Shown: piece after piece, positions 47,661 to 60,244 of the stretch
Position numbering within the stretch: the first letter of the stretch is position 1
How the letters are laid out: every line of letters begins with the position of its first letter
Assembly (NCBI RefSeq): GCF_022539505.1
Contig: NC_061510.1
Coordinates: 92,830,292-92,894,291, forward strand
Length of the DNA: 64,000 bases
Source: Lolium rigidum
Taxonomy: Eukaryota > Streptophyta > Magnoliopsida > Poales > Poaceae
Reading direction: 5' to 3'
Notes under the pieces: generated by a model
What the model saw: only the letters and a program-made list of their open reading frames with translations
Told to the model about the DNA's origin: nothing
Database searches by the model: none
Program-made: the position numbers and the translations under genes

Positions 47661-48927
47661 GCTCTCCCCTCCCACCTCACAGACCACCCTGAGCAGTCCC
47701 TGCTCCACCTCTCCCTTGGACCGACGAGGAAAACGAGCATGAGCATGTCTCGTTTCCAGCTGCTCGTCGCCGGCGAAGCCATCATTTTTTTCCACTCTCT
47801 CTCCCTGTCTCTTCATCTCTGTTCCTATTCCCGAGCTTAGGACACCCTCCTCTCTGTTCAGGAGCCCGTGATGACGTCGTGATGTCGACCTGCCCGTGCC
47901 GCCAACGTCCCCGACGCCATGCTCGCCAACCACCGTGAGCACGTCCGAGACTCAGAGGAGCGCTACCGCAATTCTCCCACGTCCCCACTATCTCTGCGTC
48001 CCCTCCGTCATCTCCGAGCCCCTCGGAGATCGCGCGGAGGTCGACTCCTTCGGTGTCTGCCCGTAGCGGAGCTCGCCCTCATCATCACAATCTCGGCCGT
48101 GGCGTCGGCATGGCTCTCGCATGCAAGCTCCCGAGCACCCCCTGCATGACCCGGACCCTCCGCCACCACCTGCATCTTCCCCGAGCCCTGTGGTGAGCTC
48201 TCCTTCCTCTCCCCCGTCGCTAGGTTGCTGCAGCACCGCCGTTCTCATCACCGTGGCCGGGCGAGCCAGCAAACGTCGGATCAGCGATCCACGGCTACAT
48301 GCAGCCTGGCCCATGCTTGGTTGCATAGAGGCGGGCCCCACACGCCAGCCTGGCTGCCACGTCCAGGCGATTTGAAATCGCCGGCTCCCGCGCAGCTCGG
48401 TAGAGCTGGGCCGAATCTGGCCAGCCCAGAGACTCGGCCCCCTCCCCTTCTTCTTTTTATCCCCTGTTTAAATCTGCCAGACTATGATGCTGTAGGTTTT
48501 GTAAATCTGTAAATTCCTCGGTGAACCAAATTTGATGATTGAAATTTCTGTGTGCTCGTGAACAAAATCCTAACCATTAATAATTGCATGCATGTGCTAT
48601 TTGTAGGTATATCTGCGTAGATAAATCAAAGACTGGAATGTTGCAGTTTTGATAGTTTATTTAGTATGTCCTTTTTATAAATCATTTTTGCTTCAGGTTT
48701 ATTTTGGTGTGCAGTAGAAGTAAATATCTTTATTTTGGCACTAGTCTCATATGCAAGAGCTTCCTAGATTTGAGTTTATTTACAAAAGAAGTTTTGTCTA
48801 GATAGTCAGTAAATGAATTTTAGTTTTAAAAATACAAATGTTTTTGAAACAAATCTAACTGCTCCTGGTAGATATAGCTATAGAGTAATTTTGTGCCAAA
48901 GGAAATATTTTCAGAGTTGTAGTTTAG

Positions 48928-50326
48928 TGATGACCCACAAGTATAGGGGATCGCAACAGTCTTCGAGGGAAGTATTACCCAATTTATTGATTCGACACAA
49001 GGGGAGACAAAGAATACTTGTAAGCCTTAACAGCGGAGTTGTCAATTCAGCTGTACTGGAAACAGACTTGCTCGCAAGAGTTTATCAAGTAGCAACAGCT
49101 TTATAGCAGTAGGAATAGTGAAATAACAAGCAGCGGTGAAATAAAGACAGCAGTAGTGATTATAGTAAACAAGCAGGATTAAAATATCGTAGGCACAGGG
49201 ACGGATGAACGGGCATTGCATGGATGAGAGAATTCATGTAACAATCATGGTAGGGCATTTGCGAGGTAATAATAAAGCGGTATCCAAGTACTAATCAATC
49301 AATAGGCATGTGTTCCATATATAGTCGTACGTGCTCGCAATGAGAAACTTGCACAACATCTTTTGTCCTACCAGCCGGTGGCAGCCGGGCCTCTAGGGAA
49401 ACTCATCGGAAATTAAGGTACTCCTTTTAATAGAGTACCGGAGCAAAGCATTAACACTCCGTGAACACATGTGATCCTCACTTCACCGCCTTCCCCTCCG
49501 GTTGTCCCAATTTCTGTCACTTTGGGGCCTCGGGTTCCGGACGGCAACGTGTGTATACAACTTGCAGGTAAGATCATAAAACAATGCATATCATGATGAA
49601 ACAATAACATGTTCAGATCTGAGATCATGGCACTCGGGCCCTAGTGACAAGCATTAAGCATAACAAGTTGCAACAATATCATAAAAGTAACATCTACGGA
49701 TACTAGGCACCATGCCCTAACAATCTTGTGACTATTACATGATCAATCTCATCCAATCCCTACCATCCCCTTCAGCCTACAGCGGGGGAATTACTCACAC
49801 ATGGACGGGGGAAACATGGCTGGTCGATGGAGAGGCGTCGGTGGTGATGGCGGTGAAGATCCCCTCCAATTCCCCGTCCCGGCGGAGTGCCAGAACGGAG
49901 TTTCCGGGCCCGAGGCGGAGTTTCGCGATGGCGGCGGCGTACTGGATGGTCTCTGGAAATATCGACGTACCCCCTAGCGTTTTTAGGTCGAAAGACGTAT
50001 ATAGTCCAGAGGAGAGCGTCGGGGGGCCGCCGAGGCGCCCACACAACAAGGCGGCGCGCCCCCTAGGCCGCGCCGGCCTAGTGTGTGGGGGCCTCGGGCC
50101 CCCACCTGGCTTGTCCTTCTGGCTCCGTCAGTATTCTGGGAAAATAGGGCCTTTCGCATAAATTCCGAGGATTTTCCCGAAAGTTGGATTTCCGCACAAA
50201 AACGAGACACTGGAGCAATTCGCTGAAAACAGCGTTAGTCCGTGTTAGTTGTATCCAAAATACACAAATTAGAGGCAAAACAATAGCAAAAGTGTTCGGG
50301 AAAGTAGATATATTTTGGACGTATCA
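48928..50326 (-). repeat. 3' LTR of the complete element
   Basis: 1399 bp. On the plus strand it starts TGATGACCCACAAG and ends GGACGTATCA. It matches 57316-58706. Confidence 0.92.
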
Positions 50327-50341
50327 ACTCCCCCAAGCTTA
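50327..50341 (-). promoter_or_regulatory. Polypurine tract
   Basis: On the minus strand it reads TAAGCTTGGGGGAGT, directly before the 3' LTR. It is the expected second-strand primer of a gypsy-type element. Confidence 0.75.
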
Positions 50342-52678
50342 GCTTATTGCTTGTCCTCAAGCAATTCAGCTTAACAACCGAGTGCGATAAAAGAACTTTC
50401 ACGAACACATTTGTTCATATGATGTAAATATTCTCATGATATGGCAAGTGCTTAAGCAATTCATAATAAGGTACATGCAAATAAAGTCATCTAGTAACTA
50501 TGTCAATCATAAAAGAGATACCAACAAACTAATAACAAGCATCATGAAGCACTTCAATAAGCAGGATTGCAATGTTCATAGAAGGATATGATAAAGTGGT
50601 ATCTCGCTTGCCTGTATTTGTAGCAAAACATAAATGCCCACGCACCTCTGAAGTTCATAGAAAGACTAGAAGTAAATTTGTCAAAGATAAAAGCATCAAA
50701 GTCATACCACAGCTAATCATGTTTTGGGACAAGCATATTATACTAAGAATGACAGTCATGCTCTCAAGAAGGTGCTCAAAGAAAGGATGGTGACTCAACA
50801 TAAAAGTAAAAGATTGACCCTTCGCAGAGGGAAGCAGGGATTAACATGTGCTAGAGCTTTTCATTTTCAAAAACAGAAGTAAAATTATTTTGAGAGGTGT
50901 TTGTTGTTGTCAACGAATGATAATGGGTACTCTAACCACCTCGCCAACCAGACTCTCAAGAGCGGCTCCCATGAAGGACGTTATCTCTACCGAGCAAGGT
51001 AGATCATCCCTCTTCTCTTTTGTTTACACATGTATTTTAGTTTCATTATGGATGACACTCCCCCAACCTTTGCTTACACAAGCCATGGCTAACCGAGTCC
51101 TCGGGTGCCTTCCAACATTCACATACCATGGGGAAGTGTCTATTTGCGGGTTAAGTTGCTTACCGATGAATCGAGCAAAACACGTGAAGAGAATTATTAA
51201 TGAAGGTTGATTAATTGGGCTGGGAACCCCGTTGCCGCTCTTTTTGCAAATTATTGGATAAGCGGATGTGCCACTAGTCCATTGGTGAAAGTCTGTCCGG
51301 AGTAAATGACAAGGTTGAAAGATAAAACACCACATATTTCCTCATGAGCTATAAAACATTAACACAAATTGAGAAGTAGTTTGAAGGTTTAAAGGTAGCA
51401 CATGAGAATTTACTTGGAATGGTTTGAAATGCCATGCATAGGTATTTATGGTGGACACTTTGGAATAACTTGGTTTTCAGGTGTTTGGAAGCACGAGCAG
51501 TGTTCCCGCTCAGTACAAGTGGAGGCTAGCAATAGACTGGGAAGCGACAATCAAGAGAGCAATAACTGTCATAATCATGCTTGCGACAAAATAAAATTAA
51601 CGGAGGCATAAAAGTGATACAAGAACTCTGAAACAAAGTAGATCAGCGAGGCTTAATTGACTTTTGTTTAGTCATATGCATGCGTGAGCATGTGCCAAGT
51701 CGATTCAAGTGAATTATTCAGAGGAGGATACCACAATGTCATACCGATCTATGAATAAAACAATGCAAGCAAATATCCATGACATGCTACTCATTATTAA
51801 TAAATTGGAACTAATCATGAGAGATCATAAACTACTAGACTTTCATTAAATGACATATACCTCACATGAACCAACTAATCATGCTCACATGGATGAGTAT
51901 ATGTACAAAAATGAAAATAAATAGAGTTCATACCAGCCTCTCACCGCAGTCAAATTGCCGTAGATCGTCATTATTGCCTTTCACTTGTGCAGCTTGAATA
52001 ATAATATGAAATGAAACCAAGCTCCAACCACCGGAGACCTCTGAACTCCCTAATGAACTTTACAAAACCAAAGAAGAACAACAAATATTTTTGGTGTTTT
52101 CGGGTTAGAAACAAGAACAAAAGGAAACAAGAAAACAAAGCAAAATCTTTTTGGGTTTTCTCATAGCAAACTAACGATAGCAAATAAAGTAAAATAAGAG
52201 CAATGAACCAAATAAACAAATGGTGAAGAGAAACAACAGAAATATTTTTGGTCTTTTTGTGTTTTAGAAAAGAAACAAAGCGAAAACAAGAGAATGCAAA
52301 CTAAAAGAAACACAGAAAAGCAGGATGGCAGAAATCTGCCAAAACCTGACAGCGATAGCAGCAAATCGAAGTTAACAAAAATCTTCCATTGCTCAGCTCA
52401 AAAAGTGTTCAACTAATGAAAGTTAGATAACAACCTGGGGCACATGCTCAAAAATTTGCAACTCAAAATAACGTTCTGGCTGTGAGTACGATTTTTTTTT
52501 TGTAACAGCCCAGAATCTGTTTTTGGACAGCACTTCCCCAAATATCATCTCCCTCTCATTAGAAAACCACTCTAAGAACTAAACAAGTATGTACAAGTAT
52601 CCAGCAATCATAATATGCAAAGAATGAGTAATGCCGGTATACCTCCCCCCAAGCTTAGGCTTTTGGCCTAAGTGGAGT
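50342..52678 (-). other. Non-coding 3' interior of the complete element
   Basis: About 2.3 kb without a credible gene. Parts align with the interior of the right-hand element (for example 'gagggaagca' and 'gtgctagagctttt' at about 50828-50860 and 62239-62277). It probably has a packaging or structural role, or is leftover from pol loss. Confidence 0.5.
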
Positions 52679-53747
52679 TCATTCCCAACGAGGGTCGGGG
52701 TTCCACGCCGGTGGATCGTACATGGAGTGATAATAAGGCCCTCGCGCAGAAGAATGTCGTGGAGGCTCCACATGACCATAATGTTGATATGAAGAGCTTG
52801 CTGCATCGGATGAAGAGTCGGGGTGCTCCTCGACCTCCTCCGTGCCGTCCCTTGCATGATGGCCTTCTCTTTCTATGTATGCATTTAGCTCATTTTCTGT
52901 GATCGACCACCCTTTCCTGGCATCAAGGTTAAGCAGAACAGGTGCAGGCAATCGTACTAGTTTTTCAATTTTCTTAGTTATTCTCCAATTTTTCTTATAC
53001 AAAGTTATCCTATAATACAGGTTGTTCAAATTAGATGCATCTGAAATAAACTCATGTTTGATCATGGAAACAACATCAAGTTTCTCCATGGAAAGCGGAA
53101 TATCTAGATGGTGAGGTTTTACACCATGCATAGCTAATAAGCGAGAGGCGATAAGACCCCCACAAATTCCTCCCTTCTCACGATTAGTAGCAAGTCTACA
53201 AGCTATTAAAGCACCCAAATTATAAGTCCTATCCTGTTGCAAAGCGGCAGCTAAGAAAGCCATATCTTGGACAGACAACTTACTTGCATTCTTTCTAGCA
53301 AGAACGCACTTTGTAACGAAATAAGCAAAGTAGCGGATAGCTGGGAGTTGAATGCTACTGATCTTACCACCATCATCGGAGAAGCTTCTCCCATGACAAA
53401 TCATTGTATAAAGATTCGAGAGCTCCCGCGGCGTTCCCCTGACCTTCTCGCAGGATCCCCACTGCGGCACTCTAATTGCTGCACAAAAATCACTGAAAGG
53501 CAAGTTGATAGTTTTGTTATAAATCTTGTATCGGACCATGGGGTTAGTTTGAGACCGATGAAATTCGAAATCCTGCACAACCGACACCGTTAGTTTAGCA
53601 TATTGATAAGGTTCACCAACGAGTAAAACCTTCCAACCCCGCATTGGAAATCAGTGTTTGAACATCTTGCAGGATTCCTGCATTCCGCATAAAATCAGTG
53701 CATGGGTAATAAGAGGGGTATACTCCCTCTTCGCGGTGAACTCTCAT
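52679..53747 (-). pseudogene. Retroelement ORF2 (Athila-like third ORF), one frameshift
   Basis: The main open frame is 53644-52679 (321 codons): RYKIYNKTINLPFSDFCAAI, SIQLPAIRYFAYFVTKCVLA and GGICGGLIASRLLAM, ending in a Ser/His/Pro-rich tail. An upstream piece in another frame (from ATG at 53747: MRVHREEGVYPSYYPC, then ILQDVQTLISNAGL) belongs to the same protein type, so a frameshift near 53640 splits it. Proteins of this kind sit in the third-ORF position of Athila-like elements; their function is not known. The broken reading frame suggests this copy no longer makes the full protein. Confidence 0.6.
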
Positions 53748-54600
53748 GACTTGTTGCACCTCCAATTATTGTTGATTTAGTTGGTGCCTACTCCCTTCCA
53801 TTTTCTGAAATTTTTCAACAATCATTATAAAATTTGATTTCAAGGTATATAATTGAGGGGAACTACTATAGGAACTTGCTAGAGTACTAAACATGCATCA
53901 AAACTAGTTTCTACCACTTAGAACAAGCATGCAAGCTCACTAAACATGTTACCTACAGCAGAAAAATATTCAAGATATACTCAACCAAACAAAATTCTAA
54001 TTGGATAATCAAAGGAGTCATATACCGGAGAGCAAATGTGCCAAATTTCAGACAGAAATCTGGGCTGAGCAAAGAGATCGAGAAATCGCAAGTTCTTGAG
54101 CAGAAACGCGAGTGAGAGAAAGTGAGTACGAGTTTTTTCGGGAAAGAGAGTGCAGTGAGTGAAAGGGATGATGAAGTGGGGCAAGGAGGGGCCCACACAC
54201 CAGGGTGGCGCCCCCCCTTGCTGGCAGCGCCGGCTCGTGGGGTGCCACCCCGGGGTGCCCCACCGGTCATCCCAGTGTGCTCCCGTGTGCCCCTTCGAAA
54301 AATAAGACTACCAAGTATAATTTTTGTAAATTTTTGAGAACTTTGAAAAATGCACATTTACGGGTGTTAAAATAATTATTACTTACGCAGGAAAATGATT
54401 TCCAAAATCTTAAACAACTAAAGCATATTGCAAAACAAAAGGTGCTACAGCAAGTAAAACAAATGGAGGGAGGAAGAAAGAAAGAAATGTTGTTTAGCTC
54501 TCTTATGCATTAAAATATACTTGTTAACAAGGTTGATCAAGTCTTGCTACCAAATAAATTTTATATGACATAAGAAGAAATAAACCTCAAATCAATCATG

Positions 54601-57228
54601 TTAGGATCCAATCACAAGAGTTTGATATTCTTCTTTAGGCTCATATATAGGACAATCAATGGATCCCACTTTGATAGTTTTCACATTAAAAATTGTATTA
54701 ACTCCATATACTTTATCAATCCTCTTGGGAAAATAGACAGTATGTTCCTTGTCATCAACATTGAAAGTAACCTTGCCTTTGTTGCAATCAATAACAGCCC
54801 CTGCAGTATTAAGAAAGGGTCTCCCAAGAATAATGGACATATTATCATCTTCAGGCATTTCCAACACAACAAAATCAGTTAATATCAAGCAGTGTTGAGT
54901 AACTTGAACAGGAACATTTTCACATACACCAACAGGAATAGCAGTAGATTTATCAGCCATTTGCAAAGATATATCAGTTGGTATCAACTTATCTAAATCA
55001 AGTCTCTTATAAAGAGAAAAAGGCATTACACTAACACCTGCTCCTAAATCACATAGAGCAGTTCTAACATAATTATTCTTGATGGAACAAGGAATAGTCG
55101 GTATACCTGGGTCTCCCAGCTTCTTTGGAACCTTACCATTGAAGGAGTAATTAGCGAGCATAGTGGAAATCTCCTCATTAGGAATTTTCCTTTTGTTAGA
55201 GACAATATCTTTCATATACTTTGAATAAGGAGGCAGTTTAATAGCATCAGTCAAAGGGATTTGCAAAAATAAAGGTTTCATCCAATCACAAAATTTATTA
55301 TAATGTTCCTCCTCCTTTGATTTTAGTTTCTTAGCAGGAAAAGGCATTTGCTTTTGAACCCAAGGTTCTCTTTCATTACCATGTTTCTTTGTAATAAAAT
55401 CTTCTTTAGTGTACTTTTTATTTTTATCATGCTTTTCAGGTTCTTTTTCAATTTCTTCTTTATCAGGAGTATCATTCTTATCATTATCTTCATCATGTTC
55501 ATTACCACTTTCAGTTTCAGCATCAGAAATAGAAATACTATTAGGATCATTAACAGGTTCAGAGGATTCTACAACAGTTTTATGTTTCTTCTTCTTTTTC
55601 TTAGAAGGACTACTAATTTCTTTAGTTCGTTGAGAATCTTGTTCAATTCTTTTGGGATGCCCTTCAGGATATAAAGGATCCTGGGTAGAAACACCGCCTC
55701 TACTTGTTACTTCATAAACTTGTTTCTCTTCATGATTATTTTTTAACAAGTCATTTTGCACTTTAGTAAGTTGATCAATTTGAGTTTGAATCATATCAAA
55801 ATGTTTAACAAGCATCTTAACATCATTGGAGGTTTTCTCCACAATATCATGCAATTTACTAATAGCTTGAGAATTTTCCATTAGATGATTCTCTACTCTC
55901 ATATTAAAATTACTTTGCTTAACAATATAATTATCAAATTCATCTAAACATTGATCAGGAGGTTTTGAATATGGAATATCTCCTCTATCAAAGCGTTGAA
56001 GAGAATGTACCTCGATTGTGGATGAAGGGGGAATTATCTTACATAGGTCTTCTATAGGAGGTAAATTCTTCACATCTTCAGATTTAATACCTTTCTCCAT
56101 AAGAGATTTCTTGGCTTCCCTCATATCTTCATCATTTAATTCAATCATACCCCTCTTCTTCAATATAGGTGTCGGAGTTGGTTCAGGTGTAGACCAATCA
56201 TCATGATTTTTTCTTATCTTTGCCAATAATTCTTCAGCTTCGTCCGGAGTTCTCTTCCTGAAAACACAATCAGCACAACTATCCAGGTATGCCCTAGACT
56301 CAATGGTTAGTCCACTACAAAATATATCAAGTAAATCATGCTTTTCCAAATCATGTCCATGCCGAGCTCTAATAAGAGAGCAAAACCTTGCCCAAGCTTC
56401 AGGCAATTTCTCTCCATCTTCTTGATCAAAGCTATAAATTCTCTGCAGAGCCATATGTTGAGCACTAGCGGGAAAGTATTTCCGAAAGAAAACATCAAGC
56501 AAACAACTTGGACTATTAATAGAATCAGGAGGCAAATTATTATACCAAATCTTAGCATCATCCTTTAATGAGAAAGGGAAAATCTTAGCAACAAAATAAG
56601 TACGCATCTTAACATCATCAGAAAACAAGCTACTTAAAGTAGAAAGCTCATTCATATGTTCTACAACACTCTCTTTTTCAGTACCACAAAAGGGTGTTTT
56701 CTCAACAATAAATATATGAGATAAATCAAGAGAAAAATCATAATCTTTATCCTTAATGTTTATAGGAGATGTGGCAAATTTAGGATCAGGAGACAGTTTA
56801 TATCTAACAGCATGTTGTGCAATACGCTTTTTAAGGTTATTTGTACTACTAGTAGCATTGCATTTATCAATAAAATCATCATCAAGTTCCACATAATCTT
56901 CATCAAGATCATCAATCTCAGGTGAATTAACAGGTGTAACAATATTTTTTTTAGGAGTTTCAGTAATTTCAATTTGTCTAGACCTAGCAATTGTAGCATC
57001 TAGAAAAGGACCTAATGAACCAGCATTATCAAGCACAGTAGAAGCATCATCAAAATTATCAGAGGAATTTTCAGATTCAGCAGAAATACCAACACGTGAA
57101 GTTTGTGGTGGTGAAACAAGTTGACTTATCACAGATGGTGAATCAAGAGCAGCGGAGGTACTCAGAGTTGTACCTTTTCTTGTAGTGGATGGTAATATGG
57201 CGACTTTAATATCGCGAGGTTTACCCAT
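54601..57228 (-). CDS. Gag-protease polyprotein of the non-autonomous element, 875 aa
   Basis: An uninterrupted ORF from MGKPRDIKVA to a TAA at 54601-54603. The N-terminal 150 residues are acidic and probably disordered. The gag capsid domain spans about 190-345 (YFVAKIFPFSLKDDAKIWYN, SFDQEDGEKLPEAWARFCSL, AEELLAKIRKNHDDW). A lysine-rich low-complexity region follows. The C-terminal retropepsin-like domain has DLGAGVSVMP near 727 and IILGRPFLNTAGA near 800. The active-site form DLGA, with Leu where many proteases have Thr or Ser, is usual in Athila-like elements. No pol follows; the ORF ends after the protease. An intact ORF of this size suggests selection until recently, or a recent insertion. 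It would form the particle that packages element RNA. Confidence 0.85.
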   Translation of the reverse strand: MGKPRDIKVAILPSTTRKGTTLSTSAALDSPSVISQLVSPPQTSRVGISAESENSSDNFDDASTVLDNAGSLGPFLDATIARSRQIEITETPKKNIVTPVNSPEIDDLDEDYVELDDDFIDKCNATSSTNNLKKRIAQHAVRYKLSPDPKFATSPINIKDKDYDFSLDLSHIFIVEKTPFCGTEKESVVEHMNELSTLSSLFSDDVKMRTYFVAKIFPFSLKDDAKIWYNNLPPDSINSPSCLLDVFFRKYFPASAQHMALQRIYSFDQEDGEKLPEAWARFCSLIRARHGHDLEKHDLLDIFCSGLTIESRAYLDSCADCVFRKRTPDEAEELLAKIRKNHDDWSTPEPTPTPILKKRGMIELNDEDMREAKKSLMEKGIKSEDVKNLPPIEDLCKIIPPSSTIEVHSLQRFDRGDIPYSKPPDQCLDEFDNYIVKQSNFNMRVENHLMENSQAISKLHDIVEKTSNDVKMLVKHFDMIQTQIDQLTKVQNDLLKNNHEEKQVYEVTSRGGVSTQDPLYPEGHPKRIEQDSQRTKEISSPSKKKKKKHKTVVESSEPVNDPNSISISDAETESGNEHDEDNDKNDTPDKEEIEKEPEKHDKNKKYTKEDFITKKHGNEREPWVQKQMPFPAKKLKSKEEEHYNKFCDWMKPLFLQIPLTDAIKLPPYSKYMKDIVSNKRKIPNEEISTMLANYSFNGKVPKKLGDPGIPTIPCSIKNNYVRTALCDLGAGVSVMPFSLYKRLDLDKLIPTDISLQMADKSTAIPVGVCENVPVQVTQHCLILTDFVVLEMPEDDNMSIILGRPFLNTAGAVIDCNKGKVTFNVDDKEHTVYFPKRIDKVYGVNTIFNVKTIKVGSIDCPIYEPKEEYQTLVIGS

Positions 57229-57286
57229 GATGTAGAATTTGCAGCGAACAATATCAATCCAAGTGAGCTTGCAAATAAAGCTATGC

Positions 57287-57304
57287 TCCCCGGCAACGGC
57301 GCCA
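57287..57304 (-). promoter_or_regulatory. Primer binding site (tRNA-Asp type)
   Basis: On the minus strand it reads TGGCGCCGTTGCCGGGGA, 11 bp inside the 5' LTR edge. It is complementary to the usual 3' end of plant tRNA-Asp. Confidence 0.8.
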
Positions 57305-57315
57305 GAAAATAGTCT

Positions 57316-58706
57316 TGATGACCCACAAGTATAGGGGATCGCAACAGTCTTCGAGGGAAGTATTACCCAATTTATTGATTCGACACAAGGGGAGACAAAG
57401 AATACTTGTAAGCCTTAACAGATGGAGTTGTCAATTCAGCCGCACTGAAACAAACTTGCTCGCAAGAGTTTATCAAGAGTAACAGCTTTATAGCAAGTAG
57501 GAATAGTGAAATAACGAAGACGGTGAAATAAAGACAGCAGATAGTGATTATAGTAAACAGCAGGATTAAAATACTGTAGGCACGAGGGACGGATGAACGG
57601 GCGTTGCATGGATGAGAGAATTCGAGATAACAATCATGGTAGGGCATTTGCAGGTAATAATAAAGCGGTATCCAAGTACTAATCAATCAATAGGCATGTG
57701 TTCCATATATAGTCGTACGTGCTCGCAATGAGAAACTTGCACAACATCTTTTGTCCTACCAGCCGGTGGCAGCCGGGCCTCTAGGGAAACTAGTGGAAAT
57801 TAAGGTACTCCTTTTAATAGAGTACCGGAGCAAAGCATTAACACTCCGTGAACACATGTGATCCTCACTCCACCACCTTCCCCTCCGGTTGTCCCAATTT
57901 CTGTCACTTTGGGGCCTCGGGTTCCGGACGGCAACGTGTGTATACAACTTGCAGGTAAGATCATAAAACAATGCATATCATGATGAAACAATAACATGTT
58001 CAGATCTGAGATCATGGCACTCGGGCCCTAGTGACAAGCATTAAGCATAACAAGTTGCAACAATATCATAAAAGTAACATCTACTGGATACTAGGCACCA
58101 TGCCCTAACAATCTTGTGACTATTACATGATCAATCTCATCCAATCCCTACCATCCCCTTCAGCCTACAGCGGGGGAATTACTCACACATGGACGGGGGA
58201 AACATGGCTGGTCGATGGAGAGGCGTCGGTGGTGATGGCGGTGAAGATCCCTCCAATTCCCCGTCCCGGCGGAGTGCCGTAACGGAGTTTCTGGTCCCGA
58301 GGCGGAGTTTCGCGATGGCGGCGGCGCATCGGATGGTCTCCGGAAATATCGACGTACCCCCGGCGTTTTTAGGTCGAAAGACGTATATAGTCCGGAGGAG
58401 AGCGTCGGGGGCCGCCGAGGCGCCCACACAACAAGGCGGCGCCCCCGGGCCGCGCCGGCCTAGTGTGTGGGGGCCTTGGGCCCCACCGGCTTGCCCTTCC
58501 GGCTCCGTCGGCATTCGGGAAAATAGGGCCTTTCGCATAAATTCCGAGGATTTTCCCGAAAGTTGGATTTCTGCACAAAAACGAGACACCAGAGCAATTC
58601 TGCTGAAAACAGCGTTAGTCCGTGTTAGTTGTATCCAAAATACACAAATTAGAGGCAAAACAATAGCAAAAGTGTTCGGGAAAGTAGATACGTTTTGGAC
58701 GTGTCA
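57316..58706 (-). repeat. 5' LTR of the complete element
   Basis: 1391 bp, near-identical to 48928-50326 apart from scattered substitutions and short indels. On the plus strand it starts TGATGACCCACAAG and ends GGACGTGTCA. Confidence 0.92.
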
Positions 58707-59482
58707 TTTAGCTCTAAGGATTTTATTACTGAAACAGAACACTTTTCAGTGTATTATTTTTTTAAATTTATTTACAAATCATAAAAATGCCAAACCAGTG
58801 GGTTAGATCACATTTAGCTTTAGCTATCCATGGGTATGCTTGGCTCTGGTTGATCATGCTCTGATACTGGTGTGCCTAGCTGTTTATGTTCTCTGGTTTC
58901 TATCTTGTTTAATTTGTCAAGGTTATTTAAAAACTTATTTTCATGTGATTCTTATGCATGTGTGCTCTACATGTTGTTAGCTTTCTGTAGGTATGCTTCT
59001 TGTATTTTTGTGATTCACAGAAAGATTTAGGCCATTTAAATGGTTCCCAAGTCATTTCGGGAATTGTAAAAATCACATCTTTTGTTTTAAAAACCATAAA
59101 ATAGTGAAACCACTTTCAGTAGCTTGTGTTTATGAACCTTTACATACTGTGATTTTACCAAATTTTTGTGTGCATCATTCTGGAGTGGCTTATTAAATTG
59201 ATGCTAGTGCTTATTTTACCCATAGGGAAATTGTGTTGTTTTTGTTTAAATTTTTTATGCTGAACTGTGGCACCATACCACTTCTGGTGATTTCCAAAAG
59301 TCGTTAGTCGTCAGTGCTTGAGTAGTTTATGCCTTGTTGAGAGGCAGAGCCTTTTTAGCAAATAAATGTTCTGTTAAGGCCCTATTCCAGTAACGATAGA
59401 AATAGTTCTTTTATAAACCATCTTGCCCGAGGTGCTTTTTGTTTGATGTGATTAGTGCCTCTGATTGAGTGGTTGCTACTAG

Positions 59483-59483
<1 letters not shown>

Positions 59484-59518
<35 letters not shown>
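59484..59518. repeat. (TG)n microsatellite
   Basis: About 17 uninterrupted TG units within the LARD-like element. Confidence 0.95.
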
Positions 59519-59521
<3 letters not shown>

Positions 59522-60244
59522 ACGCTATGGTTATGTGTTGATCGTTCGCCTTTTATTTTGTGACGTTAGAATGCGATCACAATCGGACAAGAATGAGAGG
59601 ATCTCGGTGAGGATATCGAAGAGGAAAGAAGAGCAGAAGTTCGTAAAGAAGAAGTCCCGGGACAAATAGCCAACCAAGGCAAGCCACCTCTTGATGCATA
59701 TCTCAACCTAATTATCTTACTCTTGCATTATTAGCACTTTTATAAATTGCATGATTATTTCTTCATGTGAGTGGCCCTACCACTCGGTGTTTTTTTATTC
59801 CACCCTTACGGGTGCAGCCCTCGTGATACCTACTGATCAAACACTTGCTAGGATATGGTGCTTAACACCTTATCATTCTTGTCGCCGCTTTTCAAAGAAA
59901 AGTCAGACTACAGGTTGGGGACGAAAATGTTTTCAAGAAAAGAAGTGTTTCGAAAACCTTGGAATTGGGTAGCCCTGCCCAAGTGTGGTTTTGACTAATT
60001 GTTTTTGAGCAGAAAGGACTTGCTGGGAGCAAGAGAAGTGAATAAAATTGTTTTCAAAAAACCTTTTGTTGACTGAGTACATCACCGGACCTAGCCAGTA
60101 CAACCACATTACCCTTTAGTGGGACGGGTCGTAGCGTAGTAGTTTGTCTCGCCTTAGTTTGGGTCCTGCAAATGTAAGGGGTAGTTCGAGCATGGACACC
60201 TATCGACCGTGGCCTTCCCGACGAACTGGGAACGCCTTTCCGTC

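Larger units (their letters stand above)
48923..58711 (-). mobile_element. Complete non-autonomous gypsy-type LTR retrotransposon (with target duplications)
   Basis: LTRs lie at 48928-50326 and 57316-58706, flanked by TTTAG on both sides (48923-48927 and 58707-58711). On the minus strand each LTR starts TGATACGTCC or TGACACGTCC and ends CATCA. The tRNA-Asp-type primer site is at 57287-57304 and the polypurine tract at 50327-50341. Coding content on the minus strand is a gag-protease ORF (57228-54601) and ORF2 (53747-52679). No reverse transcriptase, RNase H or integrase is present, so it must be mobilised in trans. The LTRs differ by scattered substitutions and small indels, so it is neither brand new nor ancient. 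It is nested in the LARD-like element. Confidence 0.9.
44818..60244 (+). mobile_element. Long-LTR (LARD-like) element, interrupted
   Basis: It starts TGTAACACCCCAAC, directly abutting the previous element, and continues for about 5.6 kb of non-coding sequence: 44818-48922, then 58712-60244 after the inserted retrotransposon. Low-complexity Cys/Pro/Ser-rich frames at 46365-48420 have no domains. The right part carries 'accactcggtg' and 'cttacgggtgcagccctcgtg' segments that I associate with very long LTRs of Triticeae large retrotransposon derivatives. Its right end is not seen because another element begins near 60245. Confidence 0.5.

Noticed and set aside
46914..47840. 308-codon ORF that might be a proline-rich protein
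   Set aside because: It lies in a long LTR, spans the 514-bp duplication, and has no signal, domain or splice structure.
55348..55674. Phenylalanine/isoleucine-rich ORF that looks like a membrane protein
   Set aside because: Antisense of the lysine/glutamate-rich part of the gag-protease frame.
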